40,076 nucleotides of DNA, from contig CAKOUU010000015.1 in the NCBI GenBank assembly GCA_934120675.1, forward strand, positions 1 to 40,076, written 5' to 3'. The position numbers and the translations under genes are program-made. Positions 16,701-24,949 of the stretch are shown in pieces. Position 1 is the first letter of the stretch. Each line of letters opens with the position of its first letter. This DNA comes from an uncultured Clostridia bacterium (GTDB lineage Bacteria; Bacillota; Clostridia; TANB77; CAG-508). Under the pieces are notes generated by a model. It had not been told where the DNA came from and did no database searches. It was given only the letters and a program-made list of their open reading frames with translations.

Positions 16701-17811
16701 CAGTCGCTTTAAATTTAAACCCAATATCTTTTAATGGTTTTGTATCATCTCTATCATCAACTTTGTTAAGTCCTATTTCTCTTGTTAAAGGAATTGCTGA
16801 ATAATCTTCACTTCCTTCACCAACTAATGGAACTTTTTGTTTACTTGTTTGAGTGTATAATACATTCTGGTGATCTGAAGAATCAAATATCCAAATGTTA
16901 GATTTATATACATCTACTCCGCCATTTTCTCCTGATGTTGTTTTTACAGTAATTCCATTAAATGTTTTTAAATTTGCATTTTGATTAACATCAACATAGA
17001 AACTTTCGCCTGTTTTTACATCAGCCTTTCCAACTACTTGTGCCGTTGCACCAGAATACTTAACAATTCTGATATTAGAATCCGCTATATCACCACTATT
17101 TCCCTTTGTTACTATATCTGTTATTGTTCCTTCAAAATTAAAATTGAATGGTCCTATTCTATAATATCCGCCAACATCTATAACAGTTATTCCATTTTTA
17201 TTTGTTGCGCCTGTTACTTTTAATGTAGAACCAGCTGATTTATCTGAAGTTTTAACATTTCCAACAGCATTTGCATAATTTTCAGCATTTGTATTCATAG
17301 TTTGATTGCCAATTCCATCATTTTTGCTTTGTTTATAATCTGACATTTCAAGACCATCAGCCCATGAATTAAATATATGCCACAATGCATTTTGCCCTTC
17401 TGAATTTGTAATTGTACCTTTGTCTCCATTCCATGTTTCTGTTCCATATCCTTGCTCTTGATTTAAAATATATGCCATTTGAGCATTTTTGTCATTTGCA
17501 TAAGTTTTTGAAGCACCATTCCTGTTAGTATAAACAGTTGCTTCTTTTCCATCAATTTCAATATATTTAGCTAAAGTGTAATCTGCAAATTCGTTCGTTC
17601 TCATTCTTTTTCCATGTTGAGTACAATATGCATTTTTATTTCCTACTAAAGTTTGTAAATCAAATTGATAAGAATCACCGATTTTTGTATAACCTGTTCC
17701 ATTTACATCTGTTATATCTCTACTTGCATCAGCAATAACTATAGTAGTTAAAATTGCTATAACACAAATTAAAACAAATGCTAACATAAATATTTTTGTT
17801 TTTTCTTTCAT
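13735..17811 (-). CDS. thioester-domain surface adhesin with SdrD_B repeats and sortase-type tail
   Basis: This 1358-residue surface protein has a signal peptide (about residues 1-28). The head resembles Gram-positive thioester domains: C63 in NAYCTQHGKRM and Q140 in NSEGQNALWHIFNSW would form the Cys-Gln thioester used to bind host or surface molecules covalently. Downstream lie a Cna/SdrD_B-like module beginning at LSGYVWLDTNNG (459-550) and a second one (IEGTVFVDA, about 900-1000), separated by beta-rich stalk regions. The C-terminus is IPSTGENRN (1320 onward), then a membrane helix (about 1331-1350) and a KK-rich tail. IPSTG is a plausible variant of the LPXTG sortase motif; no sortase is encoded here. 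The gene is the second of a two-gene operon, starting 16 bases after the upstream gene, with AAAGGAGG before the ATG. Confidence 0.82.
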   Translation of the reverse strand: MKEKTKIFMLAFVLICVIAILTTIVIADASRDITDVNGTGYTKIGDSYQFDLQTLVGNKNAYCTQHGKRMRTNEFADYTLAKYIEIDGKEATVYTNRNGASKTYANDKNAQMAYILNQEQGYGTETWNGDKGTITNSEGQNALWHIFNSWADGLEMSDYKQSKNDGIGNQTMNTNAENYANAVGNVKTSDKSAGSTLKVTGATNKNGITVIDVGGYYRIGPFNFNFEGTITDIVTKGNSGDIADSNIRIVKYSGATAQVVGKADVKTGESFYVDVNQNANLKTFNGITVKTTSGENGGVDVYKSNIWIFDSSDHQNVLYTQTSKQKVPLVGEGSEDYSAIPLTREIGLNKVDDRDDTKPLKDIGFKFKATVYRDSQWVTRYLGSDLKWSATDLNGAKEFFVDSNGSLNLTISGETVKANSIKAIETTNKNYGYDENVGKEYTVGDSSKKFLNHQYRVKLSGYVWLDTNNGKTTVRDDQYDQSVDNNGNGFNGITVFLKDKSGNEIKRTTTSELGLYSEINGGEYQFVDVDLDKLQKGEYYVEFEYCGIKYQAVAEKLTQNNGSKSRETSSRDELDRKFTSVDGNGTNSLNINGVTVNYNGTDTQSHLNSIKDCSGCDVYANTKESGYDLYSGFTPTAEEIRYVNLGLYEKAQTDYRISQDLYNVRIQVNGFNHIYRYGTEADEAKNQSSEWNVGVQFQNNRGTYNRAIYTADAEYEAPNHKDNELKVYLTYQIRLINESSYLARINNIIDYSDSGLNMIAAGTNVDDQDTISGDIKFGQKTAYNDNYSSNLIEVNSTVKQGTENVLYVQYELNRESVLKIINNKELINSTVEINSYTTFKDNNENTTVAVVDQDSVPGNAKPGDFNTYEDDTFGARSLKLELKNARSIEGTVFVDASALNSNNERFGNGIFDNGETTIAGVKVSLNEIGKDDSSYDGERVSMETTTDANGNFTFTGYIPGNYNITYTWGDKTYKVQYYKGTIYDESRDQNNKEWYKVDADTRKTDALDSEDARRTIDAEMRKITKNNLEDEINKAYESGSDTIKTITMNSTTPGMAFSVEYDTTITDGNDDKVEFKVKNIDFGIVERPKQKMEISKRVSAFKITLANGQVLVDATIDENGKLQGSHDSVTYMGPTSMNDINVNGMVRAEIDPELIQGATLEATYAIKVTNTSETDYDSERYYHYGNKEGATPVKSSATGVIDYLDRRLVSKNNDGWEEKDQTYLNDVNASEKDNTEYVNTTITYFTSQLSKPLAPGDSNEVTFNVSKLLASSDDNTFDNKTEIVDVTKSDGFNTGTPVAVTWNNGKFFFNTDNSEEIVIIPSTGENRNYTLPIIIGIVAITILGVGVFFIKKFAIDKK

Positions 17812-17827
17812 TTTTTTCCCTCCTTTC

Positions 17828-20800
17828 CTATATTAAATTCCTATTTATTATTAATTTTCTTACAAAGTATATTGCAACTCCAAGAATTACTATTGAAGAA
17901 ATTATCAATAATACTGTTGTTACAACTTGACCTGTTCTAATACTTATAATTAAGTCAGCTGAGCCCATATCATTTTCGCCTTTTACTTTATTTCCTTCTG
18001 TAGAATTTACATCTGTAAGTCCAAGTTCATTATATGATTCAGCAATCTCTGCTGTATTATTTACAAGTCCTGTATTATTTTCTTTCATTTGTTTTATAAC
18101 TGTTAAAGTAACTTCTTTGCTTTCTCCTGGCTCAAGTTTTTCATTTGATAAGCTTGAACAGTATACTGTATTTCCAGATTGATACCAATCTTTATTTAAT
18201 TCTGAGCTAAATTTAAAGTCACTTGATAAGTAATCAGCTATTTTCTTAACATATGCTGTAACATCACCTTTGTTTGTTACTTTAATTGTATATTCTACTA
18301 CAACTGTAGTTGAATTAACTTGTTTTGCATCTATTTCTGCTTTTGCTAATGTTACATCATTATAAGAATTTGTTACTGTTTTATTATTTTGAACTGTAAC
18401 TTTACTTATATATTTATCTAATTGTAAATCATAAGTTTTAGCTGTTATTAAACCAATATTAATATTAGCTATATTTTCTGCATCAACATTTATAATTTCT
18501 GTTGCTGCTACTTTTCTATCTGTACCATCAACATTTATTGTTTTATTAACAACTTTTGAATTCATTTCGTTTGAAACTCCACTTTTTTCAAATGAAGTTA
18601 ATCCATATTTTGTAGTATCATATTCAAACACTACTAAATATTGGCCCTTCTGAACTCTGTCAAAACTATAGAACCCTGTTGATGAAGTTTTAACTTCTAA
18701 ATCATTTCCTTTTGAATCTTTTACAAATTTATTTGTTGTTACATCTAATAATTTAACTGTAATTCCCTCTGCTGTTTGTTCTTGATTATCTTTTTGTCCA
18801 TTTTCATCTGCATCAACCCATGCAGTTCCTGAAATTATTACATATTTTTTATTATCATTTGTTGAGTTATCTCCATTATCAGTTGAAGAATCTTCTTTTT
18901 TACCTGGATCTACATTTCCGTTATTATCATCTGGATCAACATCTACAAAATCCTTATCTGGTTGTAATATGTGTTGTATTTTTGCATTTGTAACTTCCAT
19001 ATTATATTCTTCAAGTGACATTTCATTAATTATCTCAATAGCTGATGTATTACCATATATTGTATTTACCACAACTTCAATTTGATATTCTACACTTTCA
19101 CCAGCATTCAATGATGGTACATCTATTCCTAATCTGCTTTTATTTTTATTGCTGTCTGCCATAATCGTATATTCACTTGCTTGAATTTCTTCACCATTTT
19201 TTAATACTTTAGATAAAGCTACATTTCCATCAAACCAATCTTTTAATACTATTGATTCAGCAGTCTTTGTTCCTGTATTTTTAATATTAATTTTATATGT
19301 AATCTTATCTCCAGATTTCACATAATTTCCACTATTTTCTGAAGTTGCCTTCATTTCTAATACTACAAATGAATCAATTTTTGTACTTATTTCATTTGAA
19401 TAATAGTCAACTTTGTCTGTGCTTACCTTAGCTGAAATAGCTGTCATATCTTTTTTCTCCATTGTTGCATACATAAGAATTTCTTTTGTTTCACCAGCTT
19501 TTATTTTATTTAAAGTAATATTATCAACATTTGATTCTGATTTTCCTGAATCATCTTCAGTATAAGAAATTTTTGAAATCTTAGCAGTATCATTAGTATT
19601 AAATTTTACATTTACATTTTTTATATCTTTGTCACTTTTATTTGTTAATAATAACACATATCTATAACTATAACCTGCTTCTACTTTTCCATCTGTTGCA
19701 TCTGTAGAAATTAATTTTAATTCTACTTTACCTTCTTTAATGTTTGTTTTTACTTCATTTGATGTTTTTGTTACTTCTCCATATTGTGTAGTAACTGTAT
19801 TTGATATTTCTTTATTAGCCATACCATCATTTACTTTAACTTCGTAATATTTTGTTATAGTTTGTCCCTGAGCCAAACTTTCAATATCAAATTCTACATC
19901 TTTCTTTTCTGAATCTTCAAATTGCACTTCATCTAAAACAACTTCATTATTTAATTGGTCTGAATTAACAAATGTTGTTCCTTCTGGTACTTTTGCAGAT
20001 ACTTTTATATTTTTCATATCTTCTGAACCTGTATTAGAGACAACTACTGCATATCTTAATACTTCATTTTCTTTAACTTCACTGCTTTCATTTCCAGCAA
20101 CGGCAGCTTTTAAAGTAGTATCAATAACTGCACCCTTTGGAGTAGCTAATCTTATATTATTAACATCAACTTTTTCTTCTGATGTTAAGTTTGTATAATA
20201 TACTGTATATCCTTCTTCAGCTGATTCATTATATTCTAGATTTGCAGGAATTGTAATTGGATAAGATAAATCAACTTCTTCTTGTAATTCCATTCCATCT
20301 AATACAACTAAATATTTTTTAACATTCTTATTATCAGCTATACTTTCTGACCAATTATTTTCTTTATTATTCAAATCTTCTGTTGCATTAGCATTATCTG
20401 AATAATAAACTTTCGCTCTATTTGCATCTATTCCACTTACTGCTATGTTTCCAACTTCGATATCAATGCTGTTTGAGTCTATAGAATCTTTTGTTGGAAA
20501 TGCACCTAATATTTTAACATTTGAAATTTTATTTTCTTTGTTATTAATTATTCTTTTTTGTATATTAACAGTTTTTGTATCTGTTGATACTGGTAATTCA
20601 CCAGCATTTTCACCTTGATTGTTTACAAGGTCAATTCCATATTCTTCAACTTGGTTTGTTGTTACAACCCCAGCATATGAAACTATATCAATATTTTGTG
20701 CAACAATTCCTACATTTGCTCCATTACTATAATTTATAGCATTTGCATTTGTATATGTTACTTTAACTTGTTCAGTACTACTTGCAATTTTTGTATCTGT

Positions 20801-22714
20801 TGCTAAGTTAGCATTTACTATAATAGTAGCACCATCTATAGCTTCTTCTTTATATTTTGTTTGCTCACCTTGCATTGTAATTTCTATAGTATTTCCATTT
20901 AATTGAGCTGATTTAATTTTCAATTCATCTTCATATAATAAATTTATTGAATTTACTTGTATATCTTTTATTTTTTCAGGTAATTCTATTTTTACAACTG
21001 GATTTTTAAATAACTCATTTTTTTCTTCTCTAGATTTTAAAGTTACTCTAAATTCCACATTATTATTTGTTGTCATAGCAGATAATTCTGTTCTGTTTAT
21101 TTGTAAATCTGCTGATGTCTCAGTTTCTAATAAATTAATATTTGATTCTACAGTATTAAGTTCTGTCTCTTCATTTTCTGAAACATAAGAAACTGTACAC
21201 CCACCATTTATAGCCGTAGCTTGTTTTACTAAATCTCTATTTATTTTTTCTATTGATTTAGTAGTTTCAATTTCTATTCTTCCAATATTTTCTGGTTCTG
21301 AAACTTTAACAATTACTTTGTCAACATTTTCAGGATAAGAAATATTGATTTTTCCATTTTCGTCTGCATCTGTATTTTTATTTATTACTGCGATTTCAGC
21401 ACCTGTATTAGCATTTGATATAATTAATCTTCCATTTTCACCTAATACCTTTTCTACTTGTGCTTTATCAAATTTTGATGTTTTATATAAAGTTGTAACT
21501 TTTGTTCCATTAATTGTTAAATCATTTTCTTTAACATCAACTTCAGTTTCAACATTATTCAAATTAACATCAACTATATTTTTGTATGTAACATCTCTAG
21601 GAATTCCAGCATATAATTTTCCTTTATAAATGTTTTGTTCATTTTGTTCAACTGATGCTGTAACTATAGAATTTTTTTCTTCTCCTGTAATAGTAATTCC
21701 GCTTTCTGCATTATATACTGTTGAATTTTTATCCAATAATGAAATTTGAGATGTAATTTCTGATTTGTCATTATTAAATTCAACATCTTTGTCATATATG
21801 TAAGTTACTACAAAATTATCATTTCCATTTTTTAACCAAGAAACCATACCATTTTCTTGAGTATTTTCTAAATTAATTTCAATTTTTCCTGTTTCTTTAT
21901 CATATTTCCAATTCTCTTCTGATAATGTTTTTCCTGTTGTAACTAATGTTTCATTTGCATTAATTAAAACACTTTCAGGATATTTATCTGAAATTTTAGG
22001 AGTTTGAATATTTACACTTGTTTTACTTACTGGATACAAGTCATTGTTTAGTCCAGATGTAACTTGCAACTGTACAATTCTTTTTTCTTCACCATTAATT
22101 TTAAATATTTTATTTGTTATAATGTTTTGTGACAATACAACAGCTTCTTCCGCACTTGAGTATGGGTTAACAAAGTTTAATGTTACACCTCTATCTGCTT
22201 TTATAGAAATATCTTTTTGTGTACTATCTCTATAAATTCCATTAATAGAAATACTGCTTTCCATGTTTAAATAATTTAAATCAAATTGATCATTTTTTAA
22301 TAGTTCAATCCCAACTTCTATTTCTTTGCTTTCTCCAGCATTAATTTGATTTAAATATACTGTGTTGTTTTCTATTTTATTTATTCCATCACTTAACACT
22401 TCTGATTTAAGCTTAAAATTAGCATTATTTAAAGTTATATTTCCATTAAAGTATCCCTCTTTTTTCACAGATACTTGAAAATATAGTTTTAAATCTTCGC
22501 TATTTGTTTTTGCATCTAAACTATCTACTTTATTTCCTGCTGCATCTTTAAAATATGCCATATATTCAACATTTCTATGGTTTGTACTACTTTCCATATT
22601 TATTATTTCTGCAGCATAAGAAACAACATCAACACATAGCAACACAAAATTTGCCATTGTTAATGTTACAATTAATAACATAGCCGTTATAGCTTGTAAA
22701 AATTTTTGTTTCAT
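17828..22714 (-). CDS. giant surface protein with DUF11-like stalk and C-terminal membrane anchor
   Basis: This 1628-residue exported protein has a signal peptide (about residues 1-34, cleavage near SYA-AE). It continues as a very long beta-rich stalk in which DUF11-like modules recur, for example LRYAVVVSNTGSEDMKNI, KITYKINIKNTGTKTAESI and VVEYTIKVTNKGDVTAYV. An Asp/Asn/Ser-rich spacer near 1260-1290 leads into an SdrD_B-like domain starting ISGTAWVDADENGQ (1294 to about 1395). A final DUF11-like domain follows (about 1465-1570), then a C-terminal membrane helix (about 1597-1620). The position equivalent to the partner's IPSTG reads SIRTGQ, which is not a good sortase site, so it may be held only by the membrane helix. 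It is the promoter-proximal gene of the operon, with AGGGGGT before the ATG and a strong sigma-A promoter. Confidence 0.8.
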   Translation of the reverse strand: MKQKFLQAITAMLLIVTLTMANFVLLCVDVVSYAAEIINMESSTNHRNVEYMAYFKDAAGNKVDSLDAKTNSEDLKLYFQVSVKKEGYFNGNITLNNANFKLKSEVLSDGINKIENNTVYLNQINAGESKEIEVGIELLKNDQFDLNYLNMESSISINGIYRDSTQKDISIKADRGVTLNFVNPYSSAEEAVVLSQNIITNKIFKINGEEKRIVQLQVTSGLNNDLYPVSKTSVNIQTPKISDKYPESVLINANETLVTTGKTLSEENWKYDKETGKIEINLENTQENGMVSWLKNGNDNFVVTYIYDKDVEFNNDKSEITSQISLLDKNSTVYNAESGITITGEEKNSIVTASVEQNEQNIYKGKLYAGIPRDVTYKNIVDVNLNNVETEVDVKENDLTINGTKVTTLYKTSKFDKAQVEKVLGENGRLIISNANTGAEIAVINKNTDADENGKINISYPENVDKVIVKVSEPENIGRIEIETTKSIEKINRDLVKQATAINGGCTVSYVSENEETELNTVESNINLLETETSADLQINRTELSAMTTNNNVEFRVTLKSREEKNELFKNPVVKIELPEKIKDIQVNSINLLYEDELKIKSAQLNGNTIEITMQGEQTKYKEEAIDGATIIVNANLATDTKIASSTEQVKVTYTNANAINYSNGANVGIVAQNIDIVSYAGVVTTNQVEEYGIDLVNNQGENAGELPVSTDTKTVNIQKRIINNKENKISNVKILGAFPTKDSIDSNSIDIEVGNIAVSGIDANRAKVYYSDNANATEDLNNKENNWSESIADNKNVKKYLVVLDGMELQEEVDLSYPITIPANLEYNESAEEGYTVYYTNLTSEEKVDVNNIRLATPKGAVIDTTLKAAVAGNESSEVKENEVLRYAVVVSNTGSEDMKNIKVSAKVPEGTTFVNSDQLNNEVVLDEVQFEDSEKKDVEFDIESLAQGQTITKYYEVKVNDGMANKEISNTVTTQYGEVTKTSNEVKTNIKEGKVELKLISTDATDGKVEAGYSYRYVLLLTNKSDKDIKNVNVKFNTNDTAKISKISYTEDDSGKSESNVDNITLNKIKAGETKEILMYATMEKKDMTAISAKVSTDKVDYYSNEISTKIDSFVVLEMKATSENSGNYVKSGDKITYKINIKNTGTKTAESIVLKDWFDGNVALSKVLKNGEEIQASEYTIMADSNKNKSRLGIDVPSLNAGESVEYQIEVVVNTIYGNTSAIEIINEMSLEEYNMEVTNAKIQHILQPDKDFVDVDPDDNNGNVDPGKKEDSSTDNGDNSTNDNKKYVIISGTAWVDADENGQKDNQEQTAEGITVKLLDVTTNKFVKDSKGNDLEVKTSSTGFYSFDRVQKGQYLVVFEYDTTKYGLTSFEKSGVSNEMNSKVVNKTINVDGTDRKVAATEIINVDAENIANINIGLITAKTYDLQLDKYISKVTVQNNKTVTNSYNDVTLAKAEIDAKQVNSTTVVVEYTIKVTNKGDVTAYVKKIADYLSSDFKFSSELNKDWYQSGNTVYCSSLSNEKLEPGESKEVTLTVIKQMKENNTGLVNNTAEIAESYNELGLTDVNSTEGNKVKGENDMGSADLIISIRTGQVVTTVLLIISSIVILGVAIYFVRKLIINRNLI

Positions 22715-22755
22715 ATTATTTACCCCCTAAAATATTAAAAACTTTTTTCTTATAT

Positions 22756-22784
22756 ATAATATAAAGTTTGCAAATGTATGTCAA
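22756..22784 (-). promoter_or_regulatory. sigma-A promoter of the surface-protein operon
   Basis: On the minus strand TTGACA (22784-22779), 17 bases, then TATTAT (22761-22756). The -35 box is a perfect consensus. The leader to the ATG at 22714 is about 35 bases. Confidence 0.82.
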
Positions 22785-22910
22785 TATCGTTTTTTATATG
22801 TTTTTTTCTTGCATTACGGATATACATATAAGATGATTTTTTCATTTTTATTAAGTTTGTATTACATTTTTGTTACAATATTTTAAAAATAATCTTTTTT
22901 ACATAATACT

Positions 22911-22946
22911 CCTAGAATAAATTATACAACATTCTCTAGGTTTTTT
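22911..22946 (+). terminator. terminator-like hairpin without a gene
   Basis: CCTAGAAT (22911-22918) pairs with ATTCTCTAGG (22931-22940) allowing one bulge, and TTTTTT follows on the plus strand. No rightward gene lies upstream. The rest of 22785-23006 is AT-rich with no ORF or consensus promoter that I can see. Confidence 0.35.
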
Positions 22947-23006
22947 CAATGTTTTTTTGAGTTTTTTTCCATTTTTTAGGTTTACACATTACAGTTCATA
23001 ATTATC

Positions 23007-23422
23007 ATAAAATAAATGATGTATTCATCTCACTCCTTTGAAGGTAGTATATTTGATAGTGTATCTGCTTGAATGAAGTAAAAATAGAAAATCTTAGATG
23101 AAAAATAGAGGAATGCTCATAAGAAAAATATATTATATACATTTGACTTTAGAATCTTTGAATGCAATTGGAACAATATTAGAATTTCATAAAAAATAAA
23201 TGGAAAGAGTTCATATTATGGAAGGGTGCCATTTATTTTTTTTGAAATTCTTATGTTGTGTATTGAAGCTGAAAAGTTATAAAATCAAATGCATATAATA
23301 TATTTTTAGTTTGAGAGAGGCTCATTTTTTATATTAGATTTTCTTTTTGAACGCAATGAACAAGATACACAATCAAATATACTACCCTCAAAGGAGTAAA
23401 ACTTACACATCATTATTTCTAT
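23007..23422. repeat. foldback element, copy B (large imperfect palindrome)
   Basis: The left arm (23007-23203) and right arm (23229-23422) are inverted copies around a 25-base loop. Matching landmarks include ACTCCTTTGAAGGTAG and CTACCCTCAAAGGAGT, GTATATTTGAT and ATCAAATATAC, AAAATATATTATATAC and GCATATAATATATTTT, and AAATAAATGG and CCATTTATTT. Mismatched bubbles lie at 23107-23119/23312-23324 and about 23160-23187/23244-23272. Relatedness to copy A is clear: 23244-23267 matches 10856-10879 with one difference, and CAATATTAGAATTTC occurs at 23174-23188 and 10767-10781. No ORF with a ribosome-binding site lies inside. It lies between the divergent surface-protein operon and the small gene at 23534. 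Confidence 0.85.
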
Positions 23423-23533
23423 AACATTTCTCAATCAAACACTGTAACAATTTATTACATCCTACATATAATATATATTATAATATTACATATATATTTT
23501 AAAAAAATAATATATTATATGGAGGTGGTAAAT

Positions 23534-23965
23534 TTGAATAATATGAATATAGACGAAAACACAATGAAGAACATAAAAAACATGGTAGACAATGGAAATC
23601 TATCAGATGCTATATCAAACATATCTCCAGAAATGATTCAAAACTTCTCAAAAATACTCTCAAACCAAGGAGAAAACCAAAACACCAATAATCAAAACAA
23701 TCAAGTAAAAAAAGAAGAACAAAACGAATCAAAAACAGAAAATAGCACTTTTGATTTTAGTAATTTAGATATAAACACAGTAATGAAAATGTCATCAGCC
23801 ATTAACAAAATGAAAGATACAAAAAATGATCCAAGAGCAAATCTTCTAAACTCACTAAAACCATATCTTAGAGATAGTAAAAAAGGACAATTAGACAATT
23901 ATATGAATTTATTAAATGTTGCAAAAATTGCAGAAATCATGAAAGATAACAACAAAGGAGAATAA
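23534..23965 (+). CDS. small hydrophilic protein of unknown function
   Basis: This 143-residue protein has no signal peptide or membrane helix. It is Asn-, Lys- and Ser-rich, with a low-complexity middle (QGENQNTNNQNNQ, about residues 43-66) between two helical parts. The C-terminal part, with NLLNSLKPYLRDSKKGQLDNY and LLNVAKIAEIM, looks conserved and helical. I chose TTG 23534 because GGAGGTGG at 23521-23528 lies 5 bases before it; an in-frame ATG at 23519 lies upstream of the ribosome-binding site, and an ATG at 23543 is 14 bases away from it. The next small gene follows after 3 bases, so the two are an operon. Similar small proteins in sporulating Clostridia come to mind, but I cannot assign a function. 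Confidence 0.7.
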   Translation: MNNMNIDENTMKNIKNMVDNGNLSDAISNISPEMIQNFSKILSNQGENQNTNNQNNQVKKEEQNESKTENSTFDFSNLDINTVMKMSSAINKMKDTKNDPRANLLNSLKPYLRDSKKGQLDNYMNLLNVAKIAEIMKDNNKGE

Positions 23966-23968
23966 GAA

Positions 23969-24286
23969 ATGTTTAGATTCCCTTACTATGGCTACCCATA
24001 CAACTACTATAAATATTATAATCATTATAATAATTTAAACCAGCAAATAGCCAAATCAGAAATTGATAATAGTGAAAAAAAAGAAAGTATTACTAATTCT
24101 GAGCCAATTAGTAATACTATCAATTCTAAACGCAGTTCAAATTCTGACCAAGCTATTTTTGAAATTATGGGTATAAAATTATATTTAGACGATTTAATCA
24201 TTCTTGGTGTACTCTATTTTTTATATGAGCAAAATGTAAAGGACGAAATGCTTTATATCATACTCTTTCTATTACTTATTTCGTAA
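23969..24286 (+). CDS. small protein with Tyr-rich head and C-terminal membrane segments
   Basis: This 105-residue protein begins MFRFPYYGYPYNYYKYYNHY, an aromatic-rich head of about 25 residues. A polar Ser/Asn/Lys linker follows, and two hydrophobic segments fill residues 72-105 (DDLIILGVLYFLYEQNVKDE, then MLYIILFLLLIS). Tyr-rich heads of this kind are common in small spore-coat or spore-surface proteins, which is suggestive only. The start is 3 bases after the stop of the upstream small gene, with AAAGGAG before the ATG. Its stop is separated by one base from the stop of the convergent minC gene. Codons of about residues 40-50 carry the hairpin that acts as the probable terminator for minC on the other strand. 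Confidence 0.7.
   Translation: MFRFPYYGYPYNYYKYYNHYNNLNQQIAKSEIDNSEKKESITNSEPISNTINSKRSSNSDQAIFEIMGIKLYLDDLIILGVLYFLYEQNVKDEMLYIILFLLLIS
24073..24118 (-). terminator. terminator of the mre/min operon, inside the opposing gene
   Basis: AGTATTACTAATT (24086-24098) and AATTAGTAATACT (24106-24118) form a perfect 13-bp stem with a 7-base loop. On the minus strand the stem is followed by TTCTTTTTTTTCAC. It lies about 170 bases after the minC stop and within the coding sequence of the convergent small gene. Confidence 0.8.
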
Positions 24287-24287
24287 T

Positions 24288-24899
24288 CTACTCTATTACA
24301 ATTTTATCGTCTTGGACAAATATATATGCTTGTTTATGTGCTATTTCTTCGTCCCTATCAATTTCTTTTACTATATTAGAAATTCTAAGCTGTACTGAGT
24401 CTAAACGTCCAGCTGCAATTATTGCATTTTTATTTCCTTTTGCTCCTGCGTGTGCTAATCCCCTAAGATTTCCTACTACAACAATATTATCTGAAGCAAT
24501 AACCTCTGCACCTGAATTAACATCTCCAATAATTACAATACTGCCTTCTGTTTCAATTCTCTGCCCTGATCTTAAAGACCCTCTATGAAATTTAGTTTCT
24601 GATATTGCAACTTCTTGCTTAAATGTCCTTGTTATACTTGATAATCCAAGACTTTTTGGCATATCAAAATCAATTTCTACATTTATTTTTTCTTTTATCA
24701 AATCTTGTATTTCATCTATTTCTTTATTTTTCAATACTTTTCCAACAATTTTTATAGGTGTTTTTTCATCTCTATATAATTTTTTTAAATCCGGTAACTT
24801 TTTAGTTAATTCAGTTATTATTTTCTTTTGTTCAGCATCCTCTGCTATTTTTATTATAATTTCATTTCTTTTTAAATTAATACTTACACAGTTACTCAT
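24288..24899 (-). CDS. minC: septum site-determining protein MinC
   Basis: This 203-residue inhibitor of FtsZ assembly prevents division at the poles. The N-terminal alpha/beta domain (about residues 1-95) is followed by the C-terminal right-handed beta-helix (about 105-195) with HRGSLRSGQRIETEGSIVI, GDVNSGAEVIASDNIVVVG, LRGLAHAGAKGN and IIAAGRLDSVQLRI. These are the MinC_C signature turns for MinD binding and dimerisation. AAAGGA precedes the ATG. It is the last gene of the mre/PBP2 operon, 50 bases after the PBP2 gene. minD normally follows minC, but here a convergent small gene ends one base away, so minD must lie elsewhere or be absent. Confidence 0.93.
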   Translation of the reverse strand: MSNCVSINLKRNEIIIKIAEDAEQKKIITELTKKLPDLKKLYRDEKTPIKIVGKVLKNKEIDEIQDLIKEKINVEIDFDMPKSLGLSSITRTFKQEVAISETKFHRGSLRSGQRIETEGSIVIIGDVNSGAEVIASDNIVVVGNLRGLAHAGAKGNKNAIIAAGRLDSVQLRISNIVKEIDRDEEIAHKQAYIFVQDDKIVIE

Positions 24900-24949
24900 T
24901 TCTACATCCTTTCACAAAACTTCATAAAATTTTGCACTTATTAATAATT

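Noticed and set aside
13735..22714. the surface-protein pair as a pilus operon
   Set aside because: No sortase gene and no recognisable pilin motif (YPKN-like) or E-box were seen; only anchor-type features are present.
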